A DNA stretch of 64,000 nt from Candidatus Poribacteria bacterium (GTDB lineage: Bacteria > Poribacteria > WGA-4E > JAJDTR01). The DNA is taken from assembly GCA_028820655.1 (NCBI GenBank), contig JAPPIK010000056.1, positions 213,880-277,879 of the forward strand, written 5' to 3'. This document shows, piece after piece, positions 7,589 through 17,002 of the stretch. The stretch's first letter is position 1. Each line of letters begins with the position of its first letter. The position numbers and the translations under genes are program-made. Below the pieces are notes generated by a model. The model did not search any database, was not told the DNA's origin, and was given only the letters and a program-made list of their open reading frames with translations.

Positions 7589-8703
7589 TGATTACCTTCT
7601 CGGATGATTTCGTTGAAAAGTGTGTCACGTTCGACCGGGACTCTGCCGGCTTCTTCAATCAGGCGAGTTATCTCCTCAACACTCACAATTTCGGGGGTCG
7701 TTGCTCCCGCCATATGGGTTATTTTTTCCTCCGTCACCGTTCCATCTATATCATCGGCGCCGAAACTCAACGCCGTTTGTGCCACGTTCAAACCGGTCAT
7801 GATCCAGTAGACCTTGATATGTGGAAAGTTGTCTAACATGAGTCGCGATAGTGCAATGATCCGAAGGTCGATTAAACCCGATGGACTTGGCAGATAGTCC
7901 ATCCGCGTGTTTTCGGGGTGAAATGCGAGCGGGATAAAGGTGACAAAACCGCCTGACTTATCCTGCTGTTCGCGCAAACGAATCAGGTGATCGACCCGAT
8001 CTTCGTTCGTTTCAAGGTGGCCATACAACATGGTCGCATTTGTAGATATACCAAGATCGTGAGCCTGTTGATGTACATCAAGCCAGCCTTCCGGACTAAG
8101 TTTGCCGGGGCAAATTTTGTCACGAGTCTCTTCGGCAAAGATCTCTGCTCCGCCCCCGGGAAGAGAGTCTAAACCTGCTTCGCGGAGTGCAATTAACACC
8201 TCCTTAATCGACATTTTGAAAATTCGAGCGAAATGCTCAATTTCCACAGCCGTGAAGAATTTGAGATGAACCTGCGGCATACGTTTTTTGAGTCCGCGAA
8301 GCATGTCAAGATAATATTCGAACGGCAGCTTGGGGTGCAGCCCGCCGACACTGTGAATCTCCGTGCATCCGTGTTCGATTGAGTACATCGCCTTATCTAG
8401 GAACTCGTCAACGCTCATCTCCCATGCACCTTCCGTTTTCATGTCCTTCCGCGCAAAAGCACAGAAATGACACCGCGCATGTAGGATGCAAACATTTGAA
8501 TAGTCAATGTGTTGGTTGATGTTATAGAAAGCGAAGTTCCCGTTCTGGCGTTCACGCACGATGTTGGCGAGATGTCCAACGCCGGTTATATCGGGACTTT
8601 CACAAAGAGCGATGCCGTCTTCAAAGGAGAGGCGTTCGTCGGCGATTACTTTGTCGTGGATTGAGTACAGGTTGGAGTCTGTGATCGGCAAGAATTCCGT
8701 CAT
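7567..8703 (-). CDS. mqnE: aminofutalosine synthase MqnE (radical SAM)
   Basis: 378 residues. MqnE joins 3-enolpyruvylbenzoate to S-adenosylmethionine-derived adenosine to give aminofutalosine. The chain matches radical-SAM menaquinone enzymes: NINQHIDYSNVC, then CHFCAF, then GCTEIHSVGGLHP, LREAGLDSLPGGGAEIF, TNATMLYGH and GADDIDGTVTEE. MqnE and MqnC are related; the partner gene mqnA directly downstream and the GGGAEI context favour MqnE. The cysteines are spaced C-X5-C-X2-C (CILHARCHFC) rather than the usual C-X3-C-X2-C, and the DNA gives no sign of an insertion error. GAGGT precedes the ATG. It is the first gene of a two-gene leftward operon. Confidence 0.88.
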   Translation of the reverse strand: MTEFLPITDSNLYSIHDKVIADERLSFEDGIALCESPDITGVGHLANIVRERQNGNFAFYNINQHIDYSNVCILHARCHFCAFARKDMKTEGAWEMSVDEFLDKAMYSIEHGCTEIHSVGGLHPKLPFEYYLDMLRGLKKRMPQVHLKFFTAVEIEHFARIFKMSIKEVLIALREAGLDSLPGGGAEIFAEETRDKICPGKLSPEGWLDVHQQAHDLGISTNATMLYGHLETNEDRVDHLIRLREQQDKSGGFVTFIPLAFHPENTRMDYLPSPSGLIDLRIIALSRLMLDNFPHIKVYWIMTGLNVAQTALSFGADDIDGTVTEEKITHMAGATTPEIVSVEEITRLIEEAGRVPVERDTLFNEIIREGNQWHRRAA

Positions 8704-9008
8704 TACTACCTCGTGCGATCCCTCTCTAATTGGCGCTGAAGCTCGTAGCGATTGTCACTAGGACACCGGTTCATCGTTCAATTCCGTATAGACAGACATC
8801 GTAATTTGCCTATGATCTTGTGCATCTCGGAAACACAACCGGTATATGTGCAATAATGAATGAAACATTACAGAATTATACGGAAGTATTATAGCGTAAC
8901 GGATGCGGTCGCGCAAGCGAATATTTCACCTTGCCTGCTACAGCCTGTTTTGGTAGACTTTCGATGTTGTCCAGGCTGCCGCGAATCGAACGTACGGAGT
9001 GAACTACT
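8704..9008. other. divergent intergenic region, mqnE / SAM hydrolase
   Basis: 305 bp between two genes that point away from each other, so promoters for both must lie here. I see no repeat, no riboswitch fold and no promoter pair good enough to list. Confidence 0.4.
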
Positions 9009-9809
9009 ATGCATCTGGATTCATGCGGCGTCATCACATTAATGACTGATTTTGGAACGAACGATCACTTCGTCGGCGTTATGAAAGGCGTGATTCTCAA
9101 TATCAATCCGAAAATTCAGATAGTGGACATCACGCACGCTGTTCCGCCTCAGGATGTTCACGGCGCCGCATTCCTCATTGATTCTACATATCGCTATTTC
9201 CCTGACGGAACGATCCATGTCGTAGTGGTTGATCCCGGCGTAGGAAGTCAACGCAGGGTAATTGTCTGTCAAACGGACACGGCATATTTCGTCTGTCCCG
9301 ATAACGGTGTTTTGAGTTACGTCATCAGTGAAGATACCGTACATCGCGTAGTTGAGTTAGGTAACCCAGATTATTGGCTGTCCGAGGTAAGCAATACGTT
9401 TCACGGAAGAGACATCTTCGCACCCGCGGCTGCCCACTTGTCACGCGGGATTTCGCTTAGTCAATATGGGGATGCGGTGAACAACGTGGTCCGACTGCCA
9501 GTCCATATACCTCAAGTGACGAATACGACGATTGTGGGAAGCGTTATCTGGGTAGATCATTTCGGGAATCTGATTACGAATCTTACATCCGATATGCTAA
9601 AGTCATTTGGCATGGATCACGGTTTTGTCATCAGGGCTGGTAGCGCTGAGATTAGTCGGCTCAATCGTGCCTACGCCGAATCAAAGATAGGCGAGTGCCT
9701 CGCGATCATGGGAAGTTCCGGTTACTTGGAGATTTCAGTCAACCACGGAAGTGCTGCGCGTGTTCTCGGGCTAAAGCGCAACGATGCAATCGAGATTCAC
9801 AAGATTTGA
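9009..9809 (+). CDS. SAM hydrolase (DUF62, SAM hydroxide adenosyltransferase)
   Basis: 266 residues of the family that includes fluorinase and chlorinase but usually hydrolyses S-adenosylmethionine to adenosine and methionine. The N-terminal signature is ITLMTDFGTNDHFVGVMKG (9-27). The catalytic triad of the hydrolase type appears as D75 and R82 in VVDPGVGSQRR and H132 in FHGRDIFAPAAAHL. The C-terminal OB-like domain starts with GSVIWVDHFGNLITN at about 177-191. The start ATG follows an ACGGAG ribosome site. It is transcribed away from the menaquinone genes, one of which consumes SAM; whether this is meaningful is unknown. Halogenase activity is unlikely because the hydrolase triad is intact. 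Confidence 0.88.
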   Translation: MHLDSCGVITLMTDFGTNDHFVGVMKGVILNINPKIQIVDITHAVPPQDVHGAAFLIDSTYRYFPDGTIHVVVVDPGVGSQRRVIVCQTDTAYFVCPDNGVLSYVISEDTVHRVVELGNPDYWLSEVSNTFHGRDIFAPAAAHLSRGISLSQYGDAVNNVVRLPVHIPQVTNTTIVGSVIWVDHFGNLITNLTSDMLKSFGMDHGFVIRAGSAEISRLNRAYAESKIGECLAIMGSSGYLEISVNHGSAARVLGLKRNDAIEIHKI

Positions 9810-9900
9810 CCAAGTCTGGGGAATGGTCTGCAACCCGAGCACGCTGGCCTAATCGCTGATTGGTTTCTTTCGTTAAGTCGCATCCGTCCCGACAATAATC

Positions 9901-10944
9901 TCATGATATGTTGGACCAGTTGAATACAACACTATGACATGCTTCTTTCTTGTTCAACAAACCCAGGTAGCCTGTCTCCGCGTCTATCGGGGACAGAACA
10001 TGGCTCCGCAGCGGAGCCGCGTGGATTTGCCCGCGTGCAATCAGATTCATTGCGTGTTGGAGATTCTCGGCAGTGCTACCGTGTCTGAAGGAAGTTGGAA
10101 ATTCGGGAAGTTCCAATTCCCAACCGCTGCGAAGGTGAAGGTATTTCAAGAAGACGGGTTGCAGCAAGTCAGACATACTGTACGCCGAACTTCGTTTCCA
10201 CGGTCCGCCTATCAGCACGACTTCCGCACCCGTTGACGCGAGTTGTATGGCGGCATGAGTGGCGTCTGGCGTACCGCTAACTTCCAGCGCTAACTTGCAA
10301 GGAGTGTCTCCGAGCGTTCGTACCCATTGTGTTAGAAGATCTTCGCTTGGAAGCAGCGTATGGCGGACACCGCAACTTTGCGCACACCTACGCCGTGCAT
10401 CAATCGGATCAATTCCGATGATCTCATACCCGGACACTTGAAATATCTGGGCTGCCATGGTTCCGACGACGCCCAATCCAAAAACGGCCACACCGTCTCC
10501 CGGGCGCGCCGCCGTCGTTCGGAGGGTTGCCATACTAACTGCGCAGAACCGAACATAGACCGCGTCCTGTGGGGAAACATCCTCGGGAACTTTTATCACT
10601 GACGTCCCTGTCACATCGGCGCGATGATGCGATGCATGACCTTTGGCCACGAACACCATATCTCCAAGGTCAAAACCCTTCACTCCGTCGCCGAGATCAA
10701 TGATCGTCCCGACTGTTGCGTATCCGGGAAAAGCCGGATATGGAATGCCCGGATTTATGCTAAACGGCATCGCCCCCATGTCGTGATCGTCTGTGAAAGC
10801 TACAAGTTCGGAACCTGAGCTAACCGCAGAGAAGGCAGTTTCAATAACAATCTCATTCTCATGCTGCGCACTGTCTTCAAAGGCGTATCGCTCTAGGCAC
10901 GCTTGCAGTTTTCCGGGAAAGATGATACGATGCGCTTCAATCAT
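9901..10944 (-). CDS. medium-chain dehydrogenase/reductase-like oxidoreductase
   Basis: 347 residues with the GroES-like domain first and a Rossmann NAD(P)-binding fold after it (VAVFGLGVVGTMAAQIFQ at about 151-168, then an aspartate in GIDPIDARR). Where zinc-dependent alcohol dehydrogenases have a catalytic cysteine, this chain has SAVSSGSELVAF, and the four-cysteine structural zinc lobe is absent. This resembles BchC-like and inositol/polyol-dehydrogenase-like members of the superfamily rather than classical alcohol dehydrogenases. Substrate unknown. It is a single gene, tail to tail with the SAM hydrolase, and lacks a clear ribosome site at the ATG at 10944. Confidence 0.75.
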   Translation of the reverse strand: MIEAHRIIFPGKLQACLERYAFEDSAQHENEIVIETAFSAVSSGSELVAFTDDHDMGAMPFSINPGIPYPAFPGYATVGTIIDLGDGVKGFDLGDMVFVAKGHASHHRADVTGTSVIKVPEDVSPQDAVYVRFCAVSMATLRTTAARPGDGVAVFGLGVVGTMAAQIFQVSGYEIIGIDPIDARRRCAQSCGVRHTLLPSEDLLTQWVRTLGDTPCKLALEVSGTPDATHAAIQLASTGAEVVLIGGPWKRSSAYSMSDLLQPVFLKYLHLRSGWELELPEFPTSFRHGSTAENLQHAMNLIARGQIHAAPLRSHVLSPIDAETGYLGLLNKKEACHSVVFNWSNIS

Positions 10945-11340
10945 TGGATTTATTTTATCGCGGTTGATGTGTCCCGAAGTGCATTATAGTTGATGCAGCG
11001 TCATTGGGTAAACTGAAAAAAACGTAGGATGCGAAAGTTCTTGGGTTGGCGTATCCATCCCCGGAAACCCGATTCACAGGCCTTGGTATCGATCGGCGCA
11101 ACTTGTCACTTTTTGAAACGAAGAGAAGTGCAATACGTAGACATTTTGTAAACGTCCCATCTGCTCAACTCGATTCTTTGCCGATTGGCAGTGATAGCGT
11201 CATTACGGATCGAACTGGAATCATTGCTCTAACTCCCACTGGCCCCGGAGAGGACGCAGCGCTACGAGCGACCAGATTTGTCAAGGCCCGAAATTGGATT
11301 GGAATCTTCAGGTCACTAGCTACCGACAACTTCAAATGAT
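10945..11340. other. divergent intergenic region
   Basis: About 400 bp between a leftward dehydrogenase gene and a rightward acyltransferase gene. A 97-codon frame at 11046-11339 is open but has no ribosome site and no recognisable protein features; I do not call it. Confidence 0.35.
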
Positions 11341-12615
11341 ATGGCTGAGAAAATACTCTTCGAACAGTCTTATGAAAAACAGAAGCGTGGGCTCTTAACC
11401 GAGACGCTTGACCGGCTTCGACCTATCTATACCGAAGAGGAGCTCCGCGCTTTGCGAATCGACAGCATTAAACGCGACATGCTCTCTCTAGGGTCTGGGC
11501 GAGGGTTTGTCAATCGGGATATCCTGGAGACGATTCTCGGCAACTTGCTGGAATGCGTAGCGCCGGGCTCGCACAATGCCCCCGATCCGCAGTACCAGAA
11601 GCGGGATCTGGCCGAAGCCGTTGAAGAGGTTGTTGACCAACTTTATGCCATGATTGCCCAGTCCTTCCTCGCGGTTTCCGAATCACCGCGACTGGAAGAA
11701 GCCTTGGAGACGACATTTGCACTCCTGTGGGACCTGCCGCGCTTGAAAACCCGGGCGAGATGGAATCGCTTTGCGTCCCTCAGAGATCCTGCTGTTTGGG
11801 ATGCGTACCTGCTTCATCGCGGGGTCTCCCACGAAAAACTCGCCGAGCTAAATATCGGTGCACATGTAGATAGTGCGATTGTGGAAAGAAACTTCGAGCC
11901 TTATCAGGAGTTTCTTAATTCTCTCGGTCTGGGCTTCGCGTTTGACTACCAGATGCAATTGGTTGTGAGCGCCTATCCCGGGTGGCGCGTGCTGTTTTAT
12001 CATGACGTTGCCCATGCATTGACTCGCGTCGGACAACTTGACGACAGCCCGGATCTCCATCAAATTCCCGTACCGCTTCTTCCGCGCGCAATTGCAGAAC
12101 TTGGAGGGCGTTACTATCAAGCCGATCTACACCCTGAAACCCGGATTGGCGACGCCAATTTTCTGGAGCACCCTCATCGCGGCATCACGACGGGCCAAAC
12201 CGGTATCATCGGTTCCGGATGCGCCATGTATCCGTGCACGCTAGGCGGCCTCAGTGTAAAGGTTAAGCAGCGTCACCCTGATGTCGGAAATTTCGTACAG
12301 ATCGGTACTGACGCGGGGATATTCGGACCCGTAAAGATTGGCGATTACTCCAGCATCGGTACCAATACGGAGATGTACGGATTTATCGAAATGGGTGAGG
12401 GGTGCCGCATCGGTTCATCGGTCATCATCGGCACCATAAAGAGCGAGGCCAATCGACCGGGCGTGATTCGTCTTGGAAAGCGCGTCCATGTGGGCGATAG
12501 CACAATTATTGAGAACACCTCCGCGATCGACCTAATTATCCCGGATCAATCGGAGGTTCCTGCCAGAAGCCATGTCGCCAACGACGGTTTTGGCCACCCT
12601 CGCTTCATAGCGTAA
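11341..12615 (+). CDS. left-handed beta-helix acyltransferase, CysE-like, with long helical N-terminus
   Basis: 424 residues. The last 170 form hexapeptide repeats of the left-handed parallel beta-helix type. They begin like serine acetyltransferase (ADLHPETRIG, then FLEHPHRGITTGQTGIIGSG) and run through VGNFVQIGTDAGIFGPVKIGDY and IEMGEGCRIGSSVIIG. The first 240 residues are mostly helical and resemble no family I can name; they include a stretch FYHDVAHALTRVG. Serine acetyltransferases normally have about 150 residues before the helix, so this is an enlarged relative. It probably transfers an acyl group to a small molecule or sugar; serine itself is possible. No clear ribosome site precedes the ATG, so the start is uncertain. 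It converges on lpxI but runs on the opposite strand. Confidence 0.7.
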   Translation: MAEKILFEQSYEKQKRGLLTETLDRLRPIYTEEELRALRIDSIKRDMLSLGSGRGFVNRDILETILGNLLECVAPGSHNAPDPQYQKRDLAEAVEEVVDQLYAMIAQSFLAVSESPRLEEALETTFALLWDLPRLKTRARWNRFASLRDPAVWDAYLLHRGVSHEKLAELNIGAHVDSAIVERNFEPYQEFLNSLGLGFAFDYQMQLVVSAYPGWRVLFYHDVAHALTRVGQLDDSPDLHQIPVPLLPRAIAELGGRYYQADLHPETRIGDANFLEHPHRGITTGQTGIIGSGCAMYPCTLGGLSVKVKQRHPDVGNFVQIGTDAGIFGPVKIGDYSSIGTNTEMYGFIEMGEGCRIGSSVIIGTIKSEANRPGVIRLGKRVHVGDSTIIENTSAIDLIIPDQSEVPARSHVANDGFGHPRFIA

Positions 12616-12653
12616 ACCGATCTGCACCAGCGTCCTGTTTTCACCGGATTCAA

Positions 12654-13457
12654 TTACTCCACCGCCACGATGCAGATCCTCCAGCGGTCTGCCTGCCGGC
12701 AGAGTTCTGCCCGATCCAGGATAAACGTACGGTTGGCTTCTATTGCCAGCACACTCGCGCGGGCTTCGTGCAGCACGGTTAAAGTCTCGGTTCCAACGGT
12801 TGGCACATCAACTCGGAAATCGTGAGACGCGCTCGCCGCCTTTCCGACGACAACACCCTTGTTCCCGAGCCTCCCGCCGCGCCGAATTGCCTCGTTTGTG
12901 TCTTCTATCGCTTCAATTGCCACGGGAATGCCGTCTTTGACAACGACAGTCTGACCAATGTTCAGGTCAGCAATCTGGCGAGCAAGATGGATGGCAAACT
13001 TCAAATCCGCCCATTGCGATTCCGTCGGTTGCTTCTCGGTAAGTACGCCGGGTGATGGCAGCAGATGCTCCAAGAAATGGTGCTGCTCAATGACGCGAAG
13101 CCCATTCGATTCCAAGTAATCAATAATTGCGGAGACGATGGCAACGGCACCTTTCTGGCGTGTCGTGGCGAGGATCTTCGCCGCGGCGCGATCCACTTGA
13201 AACGGGCGAAGGAGTATTCCTTTGTGAACTTTGCCAATGAGCGTCACGTCTCTTACACCCGAGTCAAGCAACGCCCGCGTCAACTTCTGAAGTTGACCGA
13301 CACCATACGAATGAGTCTCGGGCGCTATACGGGAGAGGTGTTCAGACGGCGTTTTTGTCACCTGAATAACTACCGGTATCCGACCTCGCTCCAAAGCAGC
13401 CTGAGCCAAAAGTACCGGAAGCTCTCCTGCGCCAGCGATAATTCCGAGTTTTTCCAA
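12654..13457 (-). CDS. lpxI: UDP-2,3-diacylglucosamine pyrophosphatase LpxI
   Basis: 267 residues matching the LpxI family (formerly DUF1009), which cleaves UDP-2,3-diacylglucosamine to lipid X in lipid A synthesis and replaces LpxH where that is missing. Features: LGIIAGAGELPVLLAQAA at the N-terminus, GVGQLQKLTRALLDSGV with TLIGKVHK, TEKQPTESQWADLKFA at about 140-155, GQTVVVKDGIPVAIEAIEDTN with EAIRRGG, and VDVPTVGTETL. It is the last gene of the leftward envelope operon, 232 bp after lpxA. Operon membership with lpxA and lpxC supports the call. Confidence 0.9.
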   Translation of the reverse strand: MEKLGIIAGAGELPVLLAQAALERGRIPVVIQVTKTPSEHLSRIAPETHSYGVGQLQKLTRALLDSGVRDVTLIGKVHKGILLRPFQVDRAAAKILATTRQKGAVAIVSAIIDYLESNGLRVIEQHHFLEHLLPSPGVLTEKQPTESQWADLKFAIHLARQIADLNIGQTVVVKDGIPVAIEAIEDTNEAIRRGGRLGNKGVVVGKAASASHDFRVDVPTVGTETLTVLHEARASVLAIEANRTFILDRAELCRQADRWRICIVAVE

Positions 13458-13689
13458 TGAATCACTCCGTTATTGACTGGACATTTTCATGTTAAGGCAG
13501 TTACCTGCAAAGTACTGCCCGCGTATTTCGGGGAGCATTCACGCACTTTTTCCGTGTGCGAGGGAGGAGTTATCAAACAACAATCACCGGGCTAATGGAA
13601 TTGACGTGTTCGATGGCACGAATACCGTCGAGGGCAGGAGCATTGATTGGTCACAGGTCGATCTTACAGGATTTTCTCAAACCTGTGAG

Positions 13690-14481
13690 CTAGATTCCGA
13701 TGCCCCGTTGAGAATTTTCGATGAACTCAAGGAGATGTTCGACTTCGGGATCGGACTCAATTTCGCTTCTTGCGCGATCAACCGCTTCTCGCAGTGGAAG
13801 TTTAGAACGAAACAGAATGCGGTAGGCTCTTTTCAGCAGTTGAATCGTTTCGGGCGGGAGCGAGGACAAAGGGTTAGTACTTGATGTGCCGAGTCCAATA
13901 ATGTTCAAGCCCCGAACACGGGCAGGATGGCCATCGGAAAGGGCGAACGGAGGTATGTCTTTCACAAACTTTGAACACCCGCCCGCAATCGCCATTTTAC
14001 CTACGCGCACGAAGGGATGTAGCGCTGCATGTGCTCCCATTCGAACATCGTCCTCTATGATGACGTGTCCGCCAAGGGTTGCGAGATTAGCCATGATCGT
14101 TCGATTGCCGACAACCGAATCGTGCGCGATGTTCGTCCAATTCATCAACAGATTATCATCACCGATGGTGGTGGCTCCATCCTCGGTGGTTGCCCGGGAA
14201 ATTGAAACATACTCCCGAAACACATTTCGATTTCCGACTCGTGTGTAGCTGCGCCAACCGCCGTATTTCAAATCTTTGGACGGATTTCCGATTGTGCAAC
14301 CGAAATAAACCTGGCACTGTTCGCCAAGCGTCGTCCATTTGTCAATCTGCACGTGCGGCCCAATGACGGTCCCATCCCCAATCTTGACTTCGTCATTGAT
14401 GATTGAATACGGTCCGATCTCAACATCCGCTCCTAGTTCTGCCTTTGGTGAGATGATTGCGGTTGGGTGAATCTTGCTCAT
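13690..14481 (-). CDS. lpxA: UDP-N-acetylglucosamine acyltransferase LpxA
   Basis: 263 residues, normal for LpxA, which adds the first acyl chain to UDP-GlcNAc at the start of lipid A synthesis in the cytosol. It opens with IHPTAIISPKAELGADVEIG and continues as hexapeptide repeats (YSIINDEVKIGDGTVIGPHV). The catalytic histidine lies in LATLGGHVIIEDD, and the C-terminal helical domain follows GCSKFVKDIPPFALSDGHPA. GGGGAGG stands before the ATG. It lies between lpxC/fabZ and lpxI on the same strand, the expected company. Confidence 0.93.
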   Translation of the reverse strand: MSKIHPTAIISPKAELGADVEIGPYSIINDEVKIGDGTVIGPHVQIDKWTTLGEQCQVYFGCTIGNPSKDLKYGGWRSYTRVGNRNVFREYVSISRATTEDGATTIGDDNLLMNWTNIAHDSVVGNRTIMANLATLGGHVIIEDDVRMGAHAALHPFVRVGKMAIAGGCSKFVKDIPPFALSDGHPARVRGLNIIGLGTSSTNPLSSLPPETIQLLKRAYRILFRSKLPLREAVDRARSEIESDPEVEHLLEFIENSQRGIGI

Positions 14482-14596
14482 TCACCTATCCTCCCCCGTT
14501 ACCCTCACTCTCTGCGGTAAACCCGATGCACGACAGACACGCCATGAACATCTAATCACAGGAGTCTCGTCCCAAGTTAATACACGGATAAAGTTT

Positions 14597-15913
14597 TTAT
14601 GCCTGTCGATTCCTAGCCTGTGATTTATCAAGCACGATTGTTATTTCGCCTTCCGTGGCAAGCTCATCCCCGACATAGGCTTTTCCGCCCACGCGAGCCA
14701 ATGTCTCGCGCCCACGCAATACCTCAACCTCCAATCTGAGCTGGTCGCCGGGTATCACCGGTCGGCGAAATCTGGCTTCCTTGATCGTAGCGAAGTATCC
14801 AAGCTGTCCTTCGGCGCCGTAGTCGTGAAGTAACAACCATGCCGCGAGTTGGGCTAATGCTTCCATCTGGAGCACGCCCGGCATAACGGGCTGTTGCGGA
14901 AAATGCCCTTGGAAGAACTGCTCGTTATATGTCAGATTTTTCAGTCCGACCGCACGCTTCCCGCTTTCAAACTGGGTCACTCGATCAATCATACACATTG
15001 GGTATCGGTGCGGCAGGACGCCGTAGATATGCTGAGCCTCCACCGGCTCAGTCGATTCTGTGTCGATAAATCCCTTTTCAGCTAAGGATAATACGAGTTC
15101 AGTATGCAACGCGTGCCCTGACCGCAATGCCATTACATTGGCTTTGAGGCGGCGGCCCGCCAAATACAAGTCCCCGATCAAATCCAGAATTTTGTGCCGA
15201 ACAAATTCATCCTCAAATCGCAGTGCGTCGCTTGTGCTGCCATCTGCCTCAACGACGACAACGTTATCGTAGTTGGCGCCTTTCCCAATCCCTTGGCTTC
15301 TTAGCAAGTCGATTTCGTCCCTGAAACAAAAACTGCGTGCCGGAGCAATTTCTCTCGCATACGTTTCAGGATCAATCGTAAAGGTGCCGACTTGCGCTGG
15401 AACGTGTGGATGATCATAGACAAAGGAGAACTGCAATGAATCGGAGGGAAGCAGTACGATTTGCTTATCTGCTTCATGAACGGCGAACGGTTCCCCAAAT
15501 TCAATGTAGCGGCGCGGAACTTCCTGCTGGACAATGCCCGATCCGTTAATCAGATCCACGTAAAGCGATGCGCTCCCATCAAGGGCCGGCGGCTCGGAAG
15601 CGCTAATGTCGACCCTCACGTTATCAATCCCAAGCCCGGCTAGAGCTGACAAAATGTGCTCGACGCTGTTGACTACCGCGCCTTCCTCCTGCACGCTGGT
15701 ACAACGCGGGACGACGATGCCATAGTTTTGCGGGCAAACACGAATCTCGGGTGAATTGGGCATATCTATCCGTCGAAAGACAACCCCGGTATCGGGAGAC
15801 GCCGGCCGGAGTGTCAGGTCCACATGTTCCCCGAACATCAAACCGTGTCCGGATATTGTACAGTCGCCCTGCACGGTTTGCTGCATTTCAGTGTTAGTGC
15901 TTTTCTGCTTCAA
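14597..15913 (-). CDS. lpxC/fabZ: bifunctional LpxC/FabZ fusion
   Basis: 438 residues: LpxC deacetylase (about 15-285) joined to FabZ hydroxyacyl-ACP dehydratase (about 295-438). LpxC is the zinc enzyme that commits UDP-acyl-GlcNAc to lipid A. Its zinc ligands appear as the histidine in SVEHILSAL and the H and D of HKILDLIGD; SGHGLMFGEHV is the usual opening. FabZ shows LPHRYPMCMIDRV and the active-site H and E of GHFPQQPVMPGVLQMEALAQ. Fusions of this kind are best known in Bacteroidetes and relatives and couple lipid A with 3-hydroxyacyl chain supply. The frame opens with TTG at 15913 behind a GGA-rich site; an ATG nine codons later (15886) is the alternative. It starts 20 bp after mltG, so the genes are surely co-transcribed. 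Confidence 0.93.
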   Translation of the reverse strand: MKQKSTNTEMQQTVQGDCTISGHGLMFGEHVDLTLRPASPDTGVVFRRIDMPNSPEIRVCPQNYGIVVPRCTSVQEEGAVVNSVEHILSALAGLGIDNVRVDISASEPPALDGSASLYVDLINGSGIVQQEVPRRYIEFGEPFAVHEADKQIVLLPSDSLQFSFVYDHPHVPAQVGTFTIDPETYAREIAPARSFCFRDEIDLLRSQGIGKGANYDNVVVVEADGSTSDALRFEDEFVRHKILDLIGDLYLAGRRLKANVMALRSGHALHTELVLSLAEKGFIDTESTEPVEAQHIYGVLPHRYPMCMIDRVTQFESGKRAVGLKNLTYNEQFFQGHFPQQPVMPGVLQMEALAQLAAWLLLHDYGAEGQLGYFATIKEARFRRPVIPGDQLRLEVEVLRGRETLARVGGKAYVGDELATEGEITIVLDKSQARNRQA

Positions 15914-15932
15914 CTTTCGTCCGTTTCCTTCC

Positions 15933-16946
15933 TTAGCCTCGAGTCGAATTCCTTCTGATTCTGCGAATTACCCGGTTGTGTTCTGCTAGGGTATTGGAGA
16001 AGTGGTGTTTTCCGTCACCTATCGCCACGAAATAGAGATGGGAACTTTCAGCCGGTCGCAACGCTGCCATTATTGAAGCCAACCCCGGACTACAGATAGG
16101 CGCCGGAGGTAAGCCGCGATAAACGTAGGTATTGTACGAAGAGTCAAATTTGAGGTCCTTCTTCGTCAATGCGCGGGGTGGGTTACCTAGTGCGTACAGA
16201 ACCGTCGGATCTGCATCAAGTTTCCAACCACGTTTCAATCTGTTATGAAATACAGCCGAGATTAATGGTCGCTCGTCGGCGACCTGTGCTTCCTTTTCGA
16301 TGATTGAGGCAAGCGTAATAATTTCTCGTGGAGAGAAGTCCAGCGACTCCGCTTCCTCCGAACGTTCACTTGTCCACTGTCGTTCAAATTCGTCGAGCAT
16401 CAACTTGATAACTTTAGCGGCAGAGATTTCATCGACCAATTTATACGTATTCGGGAAAAGGTACCCCTCCAAGCTGGTTCCTTCAATGCCGTACCGTTTT
16501 TGCCACTTCGAATCACTCGCCGCACGGCTAAACGACTTCGCGGATCCAAATCCTTCGTCTTCGAAGCGCAGAGCGATTTGCGCCACGGTGAGTCCTTCCG
16601 GTACCACAAACTGACGGTAAACGACATCGCCTGATTTGAGTTTATGAATAATTTCGCGAAGCCCCATGGCGGCACTTAACTCATAGGTCCCCGCCTGCAA
16701 GTAGCGACTGGTCCCGTCAATGTACGCTACCGCTTCAAATAGTAGAGGGCTGCGAATGATCTGCTCTTCCGCAAGTTGCTTCGCGATTGATTTTGTGCTC
16801 GTACCGGGGGATATTCGTATCTCTTTGGGTTCTAAGGGTAACTCTTCCGAGGTCAGATGGATGCCGAAAATCAGCGCGAGGATTGTGCCCATAATCGCTA
16901 GGCAACAAAATACGATAATTGTGAGACGTGAGATGTGGCGTATCAT
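15933..16946 (-). CDS. mltG: endolytic murein transglycosylase MltG
   Basis: 337 residues with one N-terminal membrane anchor (about 8-30) and a YceG-like periplasmic domain. MltG cuts nascent glycan strands and is thought to end peptidoglycan polymerisation. Family segments: EGYLFPNTYKL at about 158-168, the catalytic glutamate in ITLASIIEKEA at about 211-221, VFHNRLKRGWKLDADPTVLY, and the C-terminal YRGLPPAPICSPG with FSNTLAEHN. It lies between ruvX and lpxC/fabZ, 20 bp before the latter. The pairing of mltG with a ruvX/yqgF gene is common in many bacteria. The ATG at 16946 lacks an obvious ribosome site. Confidence 0.92.
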   Translation of the reverse strand: MIRHISRLTIIVFCCLAIMGTILALIFGIHLTSEELPLEPKEIRISPGTSTKSIAKQLAEEQIIRSPLLFEAVAYIDGTSRYLQAGTYELSAAMGLREIIHKLKSGDVVYRQFVVPEGLTVAQIALRFEDEGFGSAKSFSRAASDSKWQKRYGIEGTSLEGYLFPNTYKLVDEISAAKVIKLMLDEFERQWTSERSEEAESLDFSPREIITLASIIEKEAQVADERPLISAVFHNRLKRGWKLDADPTVLYALGNPPRALTKKDLKFDSSYNTYVYRGLPPAPICSPGLASIMAALRPAESSHLYFVAIGDGKHHFSNTLAEHNRVIRRIRRNSTRG

Positions 16947-17002
16947 TTGTATGGTATCGCTATTCGGTCACATTGAACGCGGTTAACCGAAACATTTTAA
17001 TC

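Noticed and set aside
9009-9809. SAM-dependent halogenase
   Set aside because: The D-R-H triad of the hydrolase type is present, so hydrolysis is the likelier reaction.
11046-11339. 97-codon frame before the acyltransferase
   Set aside because: No ribosome site and no protein-like features; it ends 1 bp before the next ATG by chance.
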